DNA from: Pochonia chlamydosporia 170
Taxonomy: Eukaryota > Ascomycota > Sordariomycetes > Hypocreales > Clavicipitaceae
Length of the DNA stretch: 64,000 nt
Assembly (NCBI RefSeq): GCF_001653235.2
Contig: NC_035790.1
Span: forward strand, 4,774,001-4,838,000
Direction of reading: 5' to 3'
Every line of letters starts with the position of its first letter. Position 1 is the stretch's first letter. The translations under genes and the position numbers were made by a program. The notes under the pieces were generated by a model. It was given only the letters and a program-made list of their open reading frames with translations, ran no database searches and was not told the origin of the DNA. Of this stretch, positions 48,727-60,159 are shown piece by piece.

Positions 48727-51000
48727 ATGGATGAACAACCAGCTTTGCGCTGGTCAGGCTCTTTTGGAGTTCTGTCCAATACAGCTACAGCCCCCAAAAC
48801 GCTGTCTGGTGACAAGATTATCCTTCCACAGTCTGCCTTGGAACAGCTTCTTGCAGCTGCACCATCGCAACCGATAACCGCCTCAAGCTTCACGGCGTGG
48901 GATCCTCACAATCCCTATCGATCGAATGGATTCGTTTCAGATCAACGACAGCAACTTCCACATCCACTTACGTTTCGTCTCGTAAATAGCCAAAATGGCA
49001 ACGTTGTCTTTGCTGGCATTCGAGAGTTTTCTGCGCCAGAAGGAACTATGGGCCTGAGTTCGTTCCTGATTGAAGCTTTGGGCATTGAACCGCAGGAGCT
49101 AGCTGTCAAGAATGGCAACGGCACATCCGATATCGATACTATAGACCTTACTGGCGGCGACGCCCCCGTGACGAGTAACTCGTTACAAATAACTGTTCAT
49201 GCGACTCCGGTGCCGAAGGGAACATATGTCAGGCTGAGACCTCTGGAGGCAGGGTATAATCCGGATGATTGGAAGTCCTTATTGGAGCGACACCTTCGAG
49301 AACATTATACGTGTCTGACCAAGAACTCTATTCTTTCCGTCAATGGAGTTAGGGGCGAGACGTTCAAGTTCTTGGTGGACAAGCTTTCTCCGGAAGGGGA
49401 TGGCATTTGCGTCGTTGACACGGACCTGGAGGTTGATATTGAAGCGCTTAATGAAGAACAGGCACGAGAAACGATGCGACAGATCATGACCAAAGCTCAG
49501 ACTGAAGTGGCTGGCGGCGTATCTAAAGGCGGCGATCTCGACATATGGAAAGACGTCTCTGGGAGCGTACAGCCAGGTGGATACGTTGACTACGTACTAC
49601 CCTCTTGGGATCGGTCTCAACCTCTGAGCATCACTCTCAGCGGGATAGAAGAGCAAGACTCCTTAGATCTTTTTGTCATACCGAAGTCGTCTCGGCAAAG
49701 AGCGTTACCTAGAGACAATACCCATGTGTTTGGCGACTTTTCGACTGCGGAACATGGAGCCAAAATCATTATTATATCGCCTACCAATGTCGAAATGGAC
49801 GGGGCGGAATCAATCCTCATATCTGTTCATGGCTATCCTCTCCAGGGTCAGAGTGGCAGTGAGCCGATACCCTACGTAATCCGAGCCAAAAGCGGCACAC
49901 GGACAAGCACAAACGGTGATAATCACATGGACGTCGATAGCGAAGAGCATTCCCCCGATGACGAGCAATGTCGCAACTGCAAACAATGGGTTCCCAAAAG
50001 AACAATGGTTTTACACGAAAGTTTCTGCCGGAGGAACAACATCACATGCCCCCAGTGTGCCGCTGTCTTCAAGAAAGATTCAGAAGAGTGGCATTCACAC
50101 TGGCACTGTGAATACGATTCAGCCAAGGGCAATTCACGCGCCAGCAAGTCCAAACACGATCACATATTCCACGAAGAACATCACTGCCAGGATTGCGAAT
50201 TCACGACCAATTCGCTGTCCGATTTAGCGAGACATCGAACCTCCGTATGCCCCGGAAAGATCATACTATGTCGATTCTGCCACCTTGAGGTTCCACAAGA
50301 AGGCGATCCGTTCAACCCCTCGCCAGAAGTTGTCTTATCCGGCCTAACGGCCCACGAACTCGCAGATGGCGCTCGTACCACTGAGTGTCATTTGTGCGAC
50401 AAGATTGTCCGCCTTCGTGATATGGAAACACACATGAAGCACCATGAGCTCGATAAGGTGAGCCGAGAAAAGCCAGAGATATGCCTCAACGTAAATTGCG
50501 GTCGAACTCTGCACGGTGTCGGACCAAGGGGCCAGATCGGTGCCGGCACAGCACAGGGTCAGGGCCCCGGGAACGAGATCGGCCTTTGCTCTATATGCTT
50601 TAGCCCCCTGTACGCCAGCATGCATGACCCCGAGGGAAAGGCTCTGAAGCGGCGGATCGAAAGAAAGTACCTCGGACAAATGATGACTGGCTGTGGCAAG
50701 GCTCACTGCGCAAATGAGTGGTGTAAGACTGGCCGGAAGAACATTGGTCTGGAAGCAAAAGGCGCTTCGGCATCAGCAGCTTCGCCCCTGGTGAAGCCGC
50801 TGCTAGCAATGATTGGGACTCCAGATGGACACATGTATTTTTGTGTGGATGAGGTGAATCAGAAGAGGCGCAAGATTGCTGAATTGCTGGCCGCTGAGAA
50901 AGTATGGGACCTGGAGTGGTGTGTTGCTGCTGCGGAGGCGGAGAAGGGGAACGTGGATAGGATGAGGGATTGGTTGCAGGCTTGGGCTCCGAGGAAGTGA
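48727..51000 (+). CDS. Ufd1-like protein with zinc fingers and AZUL-like domain
   Basis: This intronless gene encodes 757 residues. The N-terminal part (about 1-230) has the Ufd1 double-psi-barrel pattern (SGDKIILPQSALEQLL, PLTFRLVN, MGLSSFLIEALGI, GTYVRLRPLEAGYNPDDWKSLLERHLREHYTCLT in two stretches), which binds ubiquitin and Cdc48 partners in degradation. Residues 415-590 hold several Cys/His fingers (CRNCKQWVPKRTMVLHESFC, CPQCAAVFKK, CQDCEFTTNSLSDLARH, CHLCDKIVRLRDMETHMKHH) resembling TRAF-type fingers. Residues 642-668 (RRIERKYLGQMMTGCGKAHC and following ANEWC) match the AZUL zinc domain of Ube3A, which docks on proteasome subunit Rpn10. Fungal databases usually label such proteins 'ubiquitin fusion degradation protein'. 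The AZUL assignment is mine. Confidence 0.88.
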   Translation: MDEQPALRWSGSFGVLSNTATAPKTLSGDKIILPQSALEQLLAAAPSQPITASSFTAWDPHNPYRSNGFVSDQRQQLPHPLTFRLVNSQNGNVVFAGIREFSAPEGTMGLSSFLIEALGIEPQELAVKNGNGTSDIDTIDLTGGDAPVTSNSLQITVHATPVPKGTYVRLRPLEAGYNPDDWKSLLERHLREHYTCLTKNSILSVNGVRGETFKFLVDKLSPEGDGICVVDTDLEVDIEALNEEQARETMRQIMTKAQTEVAGGVSKGGDLDIWKDVSGSVQPGGYVDYVLPSWDRSQPLSITLSGIEEQDSLDLFVIPKSSRQRALPRDNTHVFGDFSTAEHGAKIIIISPTNVEMDGAESILISVHGYPLQGQSGSEPIPYVIRAKSGTRTSTNGDNHMDVDSEEHSPDDEQCRNCKQWVPKRTMVLHESFCRRNNITCPQCAAVFKKDSEEWHSHWHCEYDSAKGNSRASKSKHDHIFHEEHHCQDCEFTTNSLSDLARHRTSVCPGKIILCRFCHLEVPQEGDPFNPSPEVVLSGLTAHELADGARTTECHLCDKIVRLRDMETHMKHHELDKVSREKPEICLNVNCGRTLHGVGPRGQIGAGTAQGQGPGNEIGLCSICFSPLYASMHDPEGKALKRRIERKYLGQMMTGCGKAHCANEWCKTGRKNIGLEAKGASASAASPLVKPLLAMIGTPDGHMYFCVDEVNQKRRKIAELLAAEKVWDLEWCVAAAEAEKGNVDRMRDWLQAWAPRK

Positions 51001-53940
51001 GAGCGATGCATGAATTGGAGTTTTATAGACTGGCACATTTGTGAGTGGTATGAGTAGCCATTCTATTTGTACATGATGCACCTGATTGTGCGTTGATATT
51101 GGATATGATACATATGATGACTATGAGTTGTGTCTGACAGAGAGTTGATAGATATAACCCTGGACAATACACGTGGATGCGATGCCACTTTCGTTTCTGA
51201 TACCAATTATTATGAACGCTGATGTGTATAACATCGTGCGTTGTACATATCTCACTGTGATGTTTTAAATGAGTTGGGGACGTATTCACCTGGTGATATT
51301 TACGGGAGTTTGAATTTGCGACATGTCTAGTTATCTGTGTATACATCACACGCCTTGGACGTGAATGACAGAGTAGATATTGAGCTGTCACTTGGGACGC
51401 TTCGCAAATTAGAACGAGAGTTGCGGTGAGCACGCAAACACAACCATGTACCACCAGGTGAAATCAACATCAACAATCAATTGTCCATGAGATGCTGTAT
51501 TCCATATGCCACACCAGACACCAATCTACCACGTTGCCAAGGTACAACATCAAAGGCAACACACTCGTTTGCTTGGCATCCATAAAAACCCGATCTGGCC
51601 CGGCACGCACCCGCGATAAGGTCCAGAAAGCCAAGCTGGAGACCCCTGTACTAGTGCAAGGAGTTGGGTGTCCGATCGGCTGGTTCGGAGCATTTGCCGT
51701 GAGGTTTTGGATCAATTGATCTGGGATGGAATGGACACCGTGGTGGCTACGTAATTGACTGCGGTTGGCGGCCTCAGAGCAAGATGTGTGGAGGTATTTG
51801 CAATCTTGGCTGGGCTGTGAAGCAGCATGAGATGATAAATTGCTTGCGCCTCGGCATATGGTACTGCTGGGTTGAACTGATTGCGCAAGCGTTCTCGGCA
51901 TTGGGGCACAAATCGAGGGGGAGGCGATCACGAGACGGGGTTGTGAAGAGCTCGGATGGACCGGATGGCTGGATTGGGGATACATGGTGGGCGATGTAAG
52001 TTAGAAGTAAATTGAGCTAGGAGGAGCTGTTTATAGGTGTCAATGCCAAGCAGGTATTCACTTGGTTGTACCGTATCGAGCTCTCGTCTATTTGGAACTG
52101 AAGTCGAGGAACATGTGCTCATACAATTTGGCAGCATAAAACATCGCAGGATATCTGCCGAGTGTGCCGCTGTCGGCAGCGGAGTACTAGGTCTCATCTC
52201 GTCATTGATTGGATTTCTAGTATCCCTCGCAGTGTGCATTATGTTCAAATCTGTTTGGTTCTCGTCGAGACGATGCTGGCTGGCAAGCTGGGCGGTGACG
52301 AAGCCATGACCTCAGTGGAGCTGTGCTCGCACGGTACATATGCATGTCCTGTCTTGCCCTGTCTTGTCTGGCGCTTTGCTGTTCTAAACTTGGCTTCGTC
52401 CACGTACATGCTTGCTTGTTGAAGATGTTTACATGCGGCCTGTGTGCATGCACACTGTGATTAGTCGGGGATATGCGGGCTGGTTGGTGATGAGGGACAA
52501 GCCGCCAGTGGCGACTTTGCGAGGTTGTACAGCATGCAAAACACAGCCAGAACTACAACCAGAAACAGACCTGGCCAGACCTGACCAGACATGTCAAACG
52601 ATGATGCAAGGGCTACTGAAGTGGCATCAAAGGATGTTTGGTTGGCGCAATGCGAGTTGATTGGCGGTGCAGCCAAAGGTACCAGTTGACCCGACCTGGC
52701 TTGTACAACAAGCCAACAGACATGGCGTCCAAACCTCAAAACAGAAATAGATGGGTATACTGATGCTGTCCTGTGATGGCATTGTTCATGTTGGGAATAT
52801 CGAGCATCTACCAGTAGTGCTATCGAGCGTCCATGATTAAAGCATAGCGTGATAGTTGCGCGTGCCAGGGCCTCATGGTGTTGTTTGAGCTCGTGCCTCG
52901 TGGCCAGGTCCAGAAAAACTTCCCGTGCCACACACCAGAGTCTCTTTTGTCCAGAGTGGTCTGGTCTGGTGTTTCCGTTTCCATCTGTGGCGCCTGTGAT
53001 GGCTGTCTTGAAAGTCTAACTCGGCCGTAGTCAATCAAGCCTGGAGCGGGGTTCGTTGATTCGCTGATGACATGGAATTCTAAGTATCTGGGCGATGTGT
53101 GGTAGTCATCAGTGACGACAGCGGTATGCAACAAGCTGCAAAGTAAAGTCGAGGTAGAAGAAGCTCCATCGTGTAGTCGCCAGGCTACGGGGGCTGGAGT
53201 TTGACTATTTTCTCTCCCCCCCTTTATCATTGTTTTTGTCGAATTTTCGATGGGGCCAAGTTTGGATGACATGCTCGCTTGCTGGTGTGGTTTGACAAGA
53301 AGCGAACATTTGAAAAGACCCAGAACCAGACGGAAGTCCGTGTCAGTAGTCGACGCCTCCCCCACCTCCGTGCTTGCCTCCGTCTCATCTGGTCTAGTCT
53401 GGAACACACAAAGAAGGACACTCAAAGAGCTCCTTCCACATGCAGGGTCAAGTGGTTTGTTCGGTCCGTTGAGAACCGGTTACGCAAAGGCTGGCCAAGA
53501 TGCCAAAATGTTTCAATGTCGGAAACATGAATCGCAAGTACTCAAAACGGAAAGTACAGTCCAGCTTCTACGAACACAATAAAACAAAATACGCGCTGTC
53601 TGCCTCCCACGGATCCCACTAAATAAAACCCTCAACCAACGGTGGTTCAACGCCGCTTGTTCCTGTCCGGCGGTTGTCCTTGTCCAACATGTCAACTGGT
53701 CAACTGGTACCTTGACCCGGCTGGACCAGACTAGGCCAGGCCAGGCCAGACCGGTTGACTGACGCCTTCAACGTTGGCCCTTGTCCACCACGCCCACGTT
53801 CAATGTTGCCCGCCCAAACCAGCCCCTCCACTTGGTCTTGAAGCTTCCCAGTGCCAGTGCGACTTTGCTGTTTCCTTCATCCTTCAATGTTCCCACCCGG
53901 CCTTGCTCCATGCTCCAAGCTCCACATGCTCCTCCATACA

Positions 53941-53964
53941 TGTCAATGTCAATGTCAATGTCCA
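53941..53964. repeat. TGTCAA tandem repeat
   Basis: Four six-base units (the last one TGTCCA) in non-coding DNA. Confidence 0.75.
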
Positions 53965-54542
53965 AGTCCAGCCCACTTTGAGCTCACTGGCCTGGGCAGT
54001 CGCTAACCCAAAGAACCAGTTGACATTTGATCTCACGCTTCATCACCTTCTTCTCTTGTCCATCGTCAACTCTCTCCTCGTGTCTTCCCCAGGCCCGTCA
54101 GCGCCCTTACTCTTCTTCGTACCAGCTGCAACACTTGCAACGACCGAGCATCATACACTTTCAGCAGCATTTTGTCCTGTTTTGCATTCGCACCCGCCAG
54201 ACTCTAGACCAGACGAGACGCAATTCCCCAACACCCGGACCCTGTCACCCATTGACGTCGTCGGTCTCGTCGGCTCTCTCACTTGCCACCCCCAAACCCG
54301 AGTCGATTTTTCCCTCGCACCGCAACCAAACCACAGATTTGTGGCGTCGCACATACCAGCTTTTGCTTCATCTGCAAATTCTGTTTGGTCTCAACGGTCG
54401 CAAACCTCCTGATCACTCGGTTGTTGTGGCAGTCAGACCCCGGTCCCTCGTCAATTGCACTATCGATACCGACATGTATCCTCGTGCCGCACCGTCCACC
54501 TGACAGACTCAACAGAGATATTCATGTTGCGTTGTACCACTA

Positions 54543-54744
54543 GGTAAGCGTGTTTGCTGTAAATGCTACCGCCTTCGTTTTTGTTTCATTTTTCTTCATG
54601 GATATTTCGCCATTCGCAAGCATGGAGATACGATCCCGGCGTTTCCGCTCTGTACAAGTCCCGCTGCTAACCTGGTCTGCCATAGACACCTAGAATCAGA
54701 CATACTCCTGCAACAAAATTTCATCAGGCACCAGCCTCTTTCAG
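54543..54744 (+). other. Possible 5'-leader intron of sip5
   Basis: Donor AG|GTAAGC and acceptor CTCTTTCAG are 202 bases apart and end 135 bases before the sip5 ATG. Both sites fit the fungal consensus, but no transcript evidence is available. Confidence 0.3.
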
Positions 54745-54879
54745 TTCTTATTATTAGATTTACTCGGCATCATATCCACGAGCGCATCCAAAGAAGAAAA
54801 AAATTTAGCCGTACACTATTGTAGAAACGACGTGCACTTGCGACTTTTGAGGTAGCCGCAAGGTTGCGGTGCCTTCGCC

Positions 54880-57418
54880 ATGGGCAATTCAAATACGAAA
54901 GAATCCCGCCCGGATCATGCTGATGGGACGGCTGATCCTCGCGAATCCGGGCGACCACGCAATCGCATGAGCAGAGGAGACATTGGAGGGTTTCTTGGTC
55001 TACAGGCACCCAGAGACCGTGGCCGAGATCGGCAGGATGCTCCATTTGAGCACCGTGAGACCAGACAAGAGCGTGAGGCTCGCAGATTAGAAAAAGAGCG
55101 CCTGGCCAGGGCAAAGGAGCGGGAGCGTAGTGTCCGAGAGGAACATGTGGACGGCGGTTTTCTCGTCACAATGGGAACATACACTGGCACTGAGGATTTC
55201 AGCAAGCCCGTAGTTCGACAGCTTCAGGTATACTTTCTGCGCAATTTCAAATAATTCGGCCTAAGCACTAACATGTAGCCAGATCGAAAGAAAGTTGGCC
55301 CCATTCTGGCGAGGTCTCAACGACTGGTCCGACAACTGGGCAGAGCATCAGCTTGTCGCAGCTGGTAGGGGGCTTCCCATACCCGCCGCTGATGCGCCTC
55401 CTGATCCCGAACTCATGCCTCGACCACCATTACCTCATGCTGAGTCTTCCAACACCCAGAGCCTGCAGAACCTGACGGTACCGATGGGTCCTAGAACGCT
55501 ATCTACCGCTTCGGATCGTAGCGGCTCTGGAGCTGGATCTGGCATTCCTTCTCCGACGACCGCAGCCCCTCCCAAAGCCTCCTCAATCAAGCCTAGGGCG
55601 AAAGCACTTGCAGCAGCTCTTAGTGTCGGTTCTCGCAATGCATCGTCTACTGACTTGACACCGAAGGAGGTGTCTCTGCCACATGATCCATTTGTCAACG
55701 GACAACCCATCGAAGTGTACCTCTACAAGGATGCTTCCGAGTGTCCCATATGTTTCTTATCGTATCCCCCGTACCTAAACCGCACACGATGCTGCGACCA
55801 GCCCATTTGCAGCGAATGTTTTGTGCAAATAAAGCGATCCGACCCGCACCTACCTGAGCATCATCCAAATGGCGAGACTCGAGATCCAAACGAAGGGCTG
55901 AATCCAGAGGACCCGCCAGAGATGCTCATATCAGAACCATCAGCATGCCCTTACTGTCAGCAACCTGAATTTGGCGTCACATATGAGCCCCCTTCTTTCC
56001 GGAGAGGGCTGACCTATTCGACATCTACGTCGAATCTCGCTTCCTCCACGGCAATGTCATCGCAGAGTTCCCTCAACTCTACGCTTTCTCCATCAATACC
56101 TCAACAAATTGGAAGGCGGCGAACGCATAGCTTGTCAGCAACCGCCCCCAATGTCATCACAACTGACCGAGTGCGTCCGGACTGGGCAACAAAGCTGGCG
56201 TCTGCTCGGGCTCATCAGGCCCGGCGTGCCGCAGCGGCTACAGCACTACACACGGCCGCATTCCTAGTCGGAGCACAGGAAAATAGATCAATACTTCGCC
56301 CCAGCAGGTTCGGTCGAAGGAGCAATGGAACAAATACTCCTGGCAACGAACAGCCACCTAGCAACCCAGGCGAGACCGAAGCCGACCCCAATGAGGCGGC
56401 TCCTAATCGACATGCCGATGGTGCACGACGGACTCGGATGGAAGAGCTTGAAGATATGATGTTTATGGAAGCCGTCCGATTGTCTCTGGCCACAGAAGAG
56501 GAAAGGAAGCGAAAAGAGGAAAAGGCTCTCCGTAAAGAAGCCAAGAAACGACAACAGGCAGAGAAGAAGGCTCAAAAGAAGGCGAGCAAAGACCCTTATG
56601 GAGGGAACATTAGCGGCGCCAGCGGAAGCAGTCTTTCCCTTGGCCTTGGTCGAAGACGTGGCAATAGTGGAGCCAGCGCACTGAGAGTCGAGGCTACAGT
56701 ACAGGGAGCATCTCAAGTCAATAAACCAGAGGATTCACCAGGTACGGACGTGGAAAATTCTGGCGATCAACCAGGAAAGGGGAAGGGCGTTGACCGTGGA
56801 CCAGAGGAGGCAGCAGTTGGGAGCAGTTCCACGGCCACTTCCCTCCCCATTCCCACGGGTCGTCCTCGCGGAAGCTCACATTTGCGACAGATGAGCAACG
56901 CTTCCTCACTTGGATCATCACTTGCCGATACACCGTCTGGAAGCTATACTGGGCCTGGGTTCACTGGACCCGACGGTACAGCTTCGCGCCCTGAAGGGGA
57001 CCGAGACACCGGTAGCGAGCCTATGTTTAATTTTCGAAGCTTGGCCGAGCTCGTTGGGGTTAATATCGATGATGGATCTCCACACCCTGGAGAAGGGGCT
57101 GAATCTCCTTCTGGCAACGTCAAGGACACAATAAGCCGACCTTTGTCACAAGTAAAGGAAGAGGAGAAGGAGGGAGCAGAAGCTGAACACGTGGAAAAGA
57201 TGCACCACGAGCAGGCCGGCGCAGAAGATGAGAGTTCTCCTCCACCTGGATTGAGCAGCGAATCAACAGCCATTGAAACAATAGGGGGCACCAGTCTGTC
57301 TCCAAAGGTTACAATTACTCCGGGTACTCCAATGCCGGACGAGGATATTGATAGCACAGAAGCTAAGCAGCTGGGACACTCGAGGGTGTCTGTGCAGCCG
57401 TCAGAGGTCATGCACTGA
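54880..57418 (+). CDS. sip5: Sip5-family protein (RING-like zinc finger, N-myristoylation signal)
   Basis: Two exons (54880-55227 and 55283-57418) give 827 residues. The N-terminus MGNSNTKES is a good N-myristoylation signal. Conserved Sip5 features follow: [20 protein letters not shown], then REL-type joining [19 protein letters not shown], and a zinc finger with [32 protein letters not shown] and a distant [12 protein letters not shown]. Residues around 510-530 ([20 protein letters not shown]) resemble a ubiquitin-interacting motif, followed by a long Lys/Glu/Arg coiled stretch. The C-terminal 250 residues are Ser/Gly/Pro-rich and probably disordered. Yeast Sip5 binds the Snf1 kinase and the Glc7-Reg1 phosphatase, so a role in glucose signalling is likely by homology. 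Regulatory role and location are inferred. Confidence 0.88.
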
Positions 57419-58399
57419 CGTGGACGTTGCTTTGACAGGATGGATTGGGCTCTTGGGATAGCGGAAATGGGCATCAGGAGGCACTTGTGTATATTCATTT
57501 GGTGATGTACCCAATTATTAGGAAGCGAGGTTGGTCATCATTGCTAGTTGACGTCTTTTACAAAAATTGGGTCATCGAACCTGCGGAGTTCCAGCGTTGG
57601 GTTGGCAGATCGTCAGTCTTACATTATTAGTCAGTCGGTACATGTAGCGGTATTGGTGCCGCGTTTTCATGAAATAAAGCAATATCCATGAATGCTCTGT
57701 TTCAAATGCGAACAAACAAGTTTATCTACATAGTGGTCGCGTGCCTCACAGGAGCAGCAAAGATGTGCACCGGTACATGAATACAGCCCATCCCTGTGCC
57801 AGATATAGAACTCAACGCGTGTCGCTGTGCACCTTGGTAAGCGGAGCTTGCTTGGTCCTGTGGCTGAGTCCCCCCATTGTTAATCTGTAAAGCCAAAGCC
57901 TCTGATCAACCGATGGGGGAGCACAAAGTGCGCAGCAATATGATAGGTCACATCCCTACGAGCAATACGATTGCGCGCCGAACCCATCTAACTGGTTCCC
58001 CAGACTGGGCCAGACAATAAATCCGGTCGCATAGCCAACTTTTTGGATTTCCCCCAACGCACCGACCGACACTGTTTCTCCTGAATTACGAATACTTTTC
58101 AGGTATAAATATGAGTGACTGGTTCGCTGTTCAGCCATGTTCCGTCACACATAAGCGACTCACGACGCAATTATGAATCCGTCAACCAGCCACCGTGGCA
58201 AGTCTGAAGGACGTGGTATCTGTCGGTACTTGAAGGAGAGTACGGCGCCTCGGTATGGAAGGCGGCGAGATGTCGTTTGGGCAAAGTTGCTTGCTTGGCG
58301 GGACTTGCAGGACCACGAGAAGACATACGATACGAAGAAGGAATGAGGGTCCTTGACAACACGAAGTTATTGACGAAATATTTTTATCTTTATTCTATG
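57419..58399. other. Convergent intergenic region
   Basis: About 1 kb separates the ends of sip5 and the GCIP-like gene. No gene or repeat is supported. Confidence 0.5.
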
Positions 58400-59560
58400 T
58401 TAGGCCCTTTTTATTTCGGCCTGGAATTTATCCGTCCATTCTGAGAATTCATCACGATTGCCCTGCCAGTCCCGTGCGAATAGTTCGCTCGCGGCGAAGG
58501 CGTCGAAGAAGCACTGGTCCATGGCCTTATCGATCTCTGAGGGCTCGAGGTCGTAGAACGCGCAGGCTAGGTTGTTGAAGCTGTCTGGTATTTTTGCGAG
58601 GAGTCTGGCCATTTCGTCGAGACGTGAGGGGACGGTGGAATCGGGGGATGTGGGTGGGAAGGATGGCAGCTTTTTGAGACGGCGCTTGGTGAGGGCTTGG
58701 TAGAGGAGGGTGACGAGGCGGAGGCGCTTGAGGGATGTTTCGAGACGGGGGCGGATGCCGTCTGGGTCGGAGGGGGGGATCGTTTGGTGAGAATTCATGA
58801 GGGAGTCGAGCATGTCTTGCGTGGAGAGGGTTTGGGACCCGAGTTGATCGGCTAGATTGTTAACATCGTCGTTGTCTTCGTCGTCGTCTTCGTCGTCGTC
58901 GTCGTCTTCGTCTGGTTCTTCGTCACCCCATTCCTTCATCTCTTCCATGACGTCGTTGAGAATATCCTTCCACTGATCTACTTTTTGTACAAAGAAGCCG
59001 CCCACTCCCATTTTCGCGAGGTTGATCACATTGTCGCATGCTGACCAGAGTAGACCGGTGGCAGGTAGACTGCCCTTGTCGCCCTTTGCGAATCCATCAC
59101 GCTTATTTTCAGACAGGACCTTTCCGTCTTGCGGAATCTTTTGCAGTAGCTCGCGTAGTTCGGAGAGGACACGCTGCGCACGCCAAGCTAGTTCTTTGCG
59201 TACAACGGTCGTGTATTGTCCTGGAGTGCATGCTTGAACGGCCGAAACTAGCCCCGGGATGGGGCCGGCCACGAGCTCTCGCACGACGGTTGATACGGCG
59301 CTCGGAGTGAATGGCTCGTTGATTATGAGGAGGGATATCTTGGTACCGTGGGCGCGGATCAGGGACGAGGAATCGTGGGCAAGCGAAAGCGCGTTGATTT
59401 TTGGATCTGGCGTCGGCGAAGGGGAGGATGCTGCTCCCGGTGTGGACTCGGGCTTCTTATGTATTTCGGATAAAACGGTTTGCAGCTGTGTGAGGAGTGT
59501 CGAGGCTGTTTGAACGAGAGACTCGAGTGTCTTTATGGCGTCTGTGTCTTTTGGAGGCAT
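58400..59560 (-). CDS. GCIP / cyclin-D1-binding protein 1-like protein
   Basis: This intronless gene encodes 386 residues from the first ATG (MPPKDTDAIKTLESLVQTAS). The pattern of helical blocks fits the GCIP (CCNDBP1) family: STVVRELVAGPIPGLVSAVQ, TTVVRKELAWRAQRVLSELRELL, TGLLWSACDNVINL and a C-terminal ALTKRRLKKLPSF. A run of about 25 Asp/Glu (DNA repeat of CGTCGT/CTTCGT on the plus strand, 58863-58918) links the two halves and probably varies in length. Human CCNDBP1 binds D-type cyclins and Grap2; the fungal role is unknown. It is divergent from the glucosidase II beta gene, with 599 bases between the ATGs. Confidence 0.8.
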   Translation of the reverse strand: MPPKDTDAIKTLESLVQTASTLLTQLQTVLSEIHKKPESTPGAASSPSPTPDPKINALSLAHDSSSLIRAHGTKISLLIINEPFTPSAVSTVVRELVAGPIPGLVSAVQACTPGQYTTVVRKELAWRAQRVLSELRELLQKIPQDGKVLSENKRDGFAKGDKGSLPATGLLWSACDNVINLAKMGVGGFFVQKVDQWKDILNDVMEEMKEWGDEEPDEDDDDDEDDDEDNDDVNNLADQLGSQTLSTQDMLDSLMNSHQTIPPSDPDGIRPRLETSLKRLRLVTLLYQALTKRRLKKLPSFPPTSPDSTVPSRLDEMARLLAKIPDSFNNLACAFYDLEPSEIDKAMDQCFFDAFAASELFARDWQGNRDEFSEWTDKFQAEIKRA

Positions 59561-60159
59561 GTTGCCTGTCGGTTTGAAGTGTCGTGGAGGGTTTGCGGTT
59601 GTGGTCGAAGGAGGCAATGCTTGAAATGGATGCTATGTACGAATGCGATGTTGCTTAGAATTCCGGTTCTGCAGGATCTTGTGACCGTTGAATCCTCTCT
59701 AACTGTGGCGAGGGTCACGACGTTAGAATCGTGAAGGGCTGGAGAGCAGCACGTCCATAACTTTTTTTTTCTTCAGCTCCAAGTGGGAGTCATTGGTGAG
59801 GGGCATTTTCAACGCCAGACGAGACCCCTCATTCGACACTGGAGCTGACTTCAATGTGGAGCCTGTGTTCAATGGTGCCCCAAAATTATGTGCCTGTCCG
59901 AGCAATTGTGAGCAGCCCGTGCTGTGTAACCGCTGATACAGCGGGCGCTGCCTGCGAGAGCCCCTGGAGTTCTGCACTGAAGCCCAACAAGACCCCCTGA
60001 CCGAGCCCCGTGCCAGCTCCAGCTCGCTCACACGGACCCAGCTGGATCCAATCGGTCACCGTGTTCAGATTCGCCTTGGCCAGGGGAGCAGTTGAGCTTC
60101 CTCCACGATCTTTCGTCGATACATCAAACCTCCCTCCCATAACCACACCACTGCTCACA
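59561..60159. promoter_or_regulatory. Divergent promoter region of the GCIP-like and glucosidase II beta genes
   Basis: These 599 bases lie between two start codons pointing away from each other, so both promoters must be here. No gene is seen and no specific binding site is assigned. Confidence 0.6.

Larger units (their letters stand above)
51001..54879. other. Large gene-poor region upstream of sip5
   Basis: This is 3.9 kb without a supported gene. It has many GGTCTGG/CCAGACC words (for example 52570-52590, 52955-52968, 53717-53753), a TGTCAA repeat and a pyrimidine-rich stretch from 54030. A possible sip5 leader intron lies at 54543-54744. One 212-codon frame (53774-54412) runs through the simple repeat and is not accepted. 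Confidence 0.5.

Noticed and set aside
53774..54412. A 212-codon open frame on the plus strand upstream of sip5
   Set aside because: It runs through the TGTCAA repeat and pyrimidine-rich DNA; composition and lack of any motif suggest chance.
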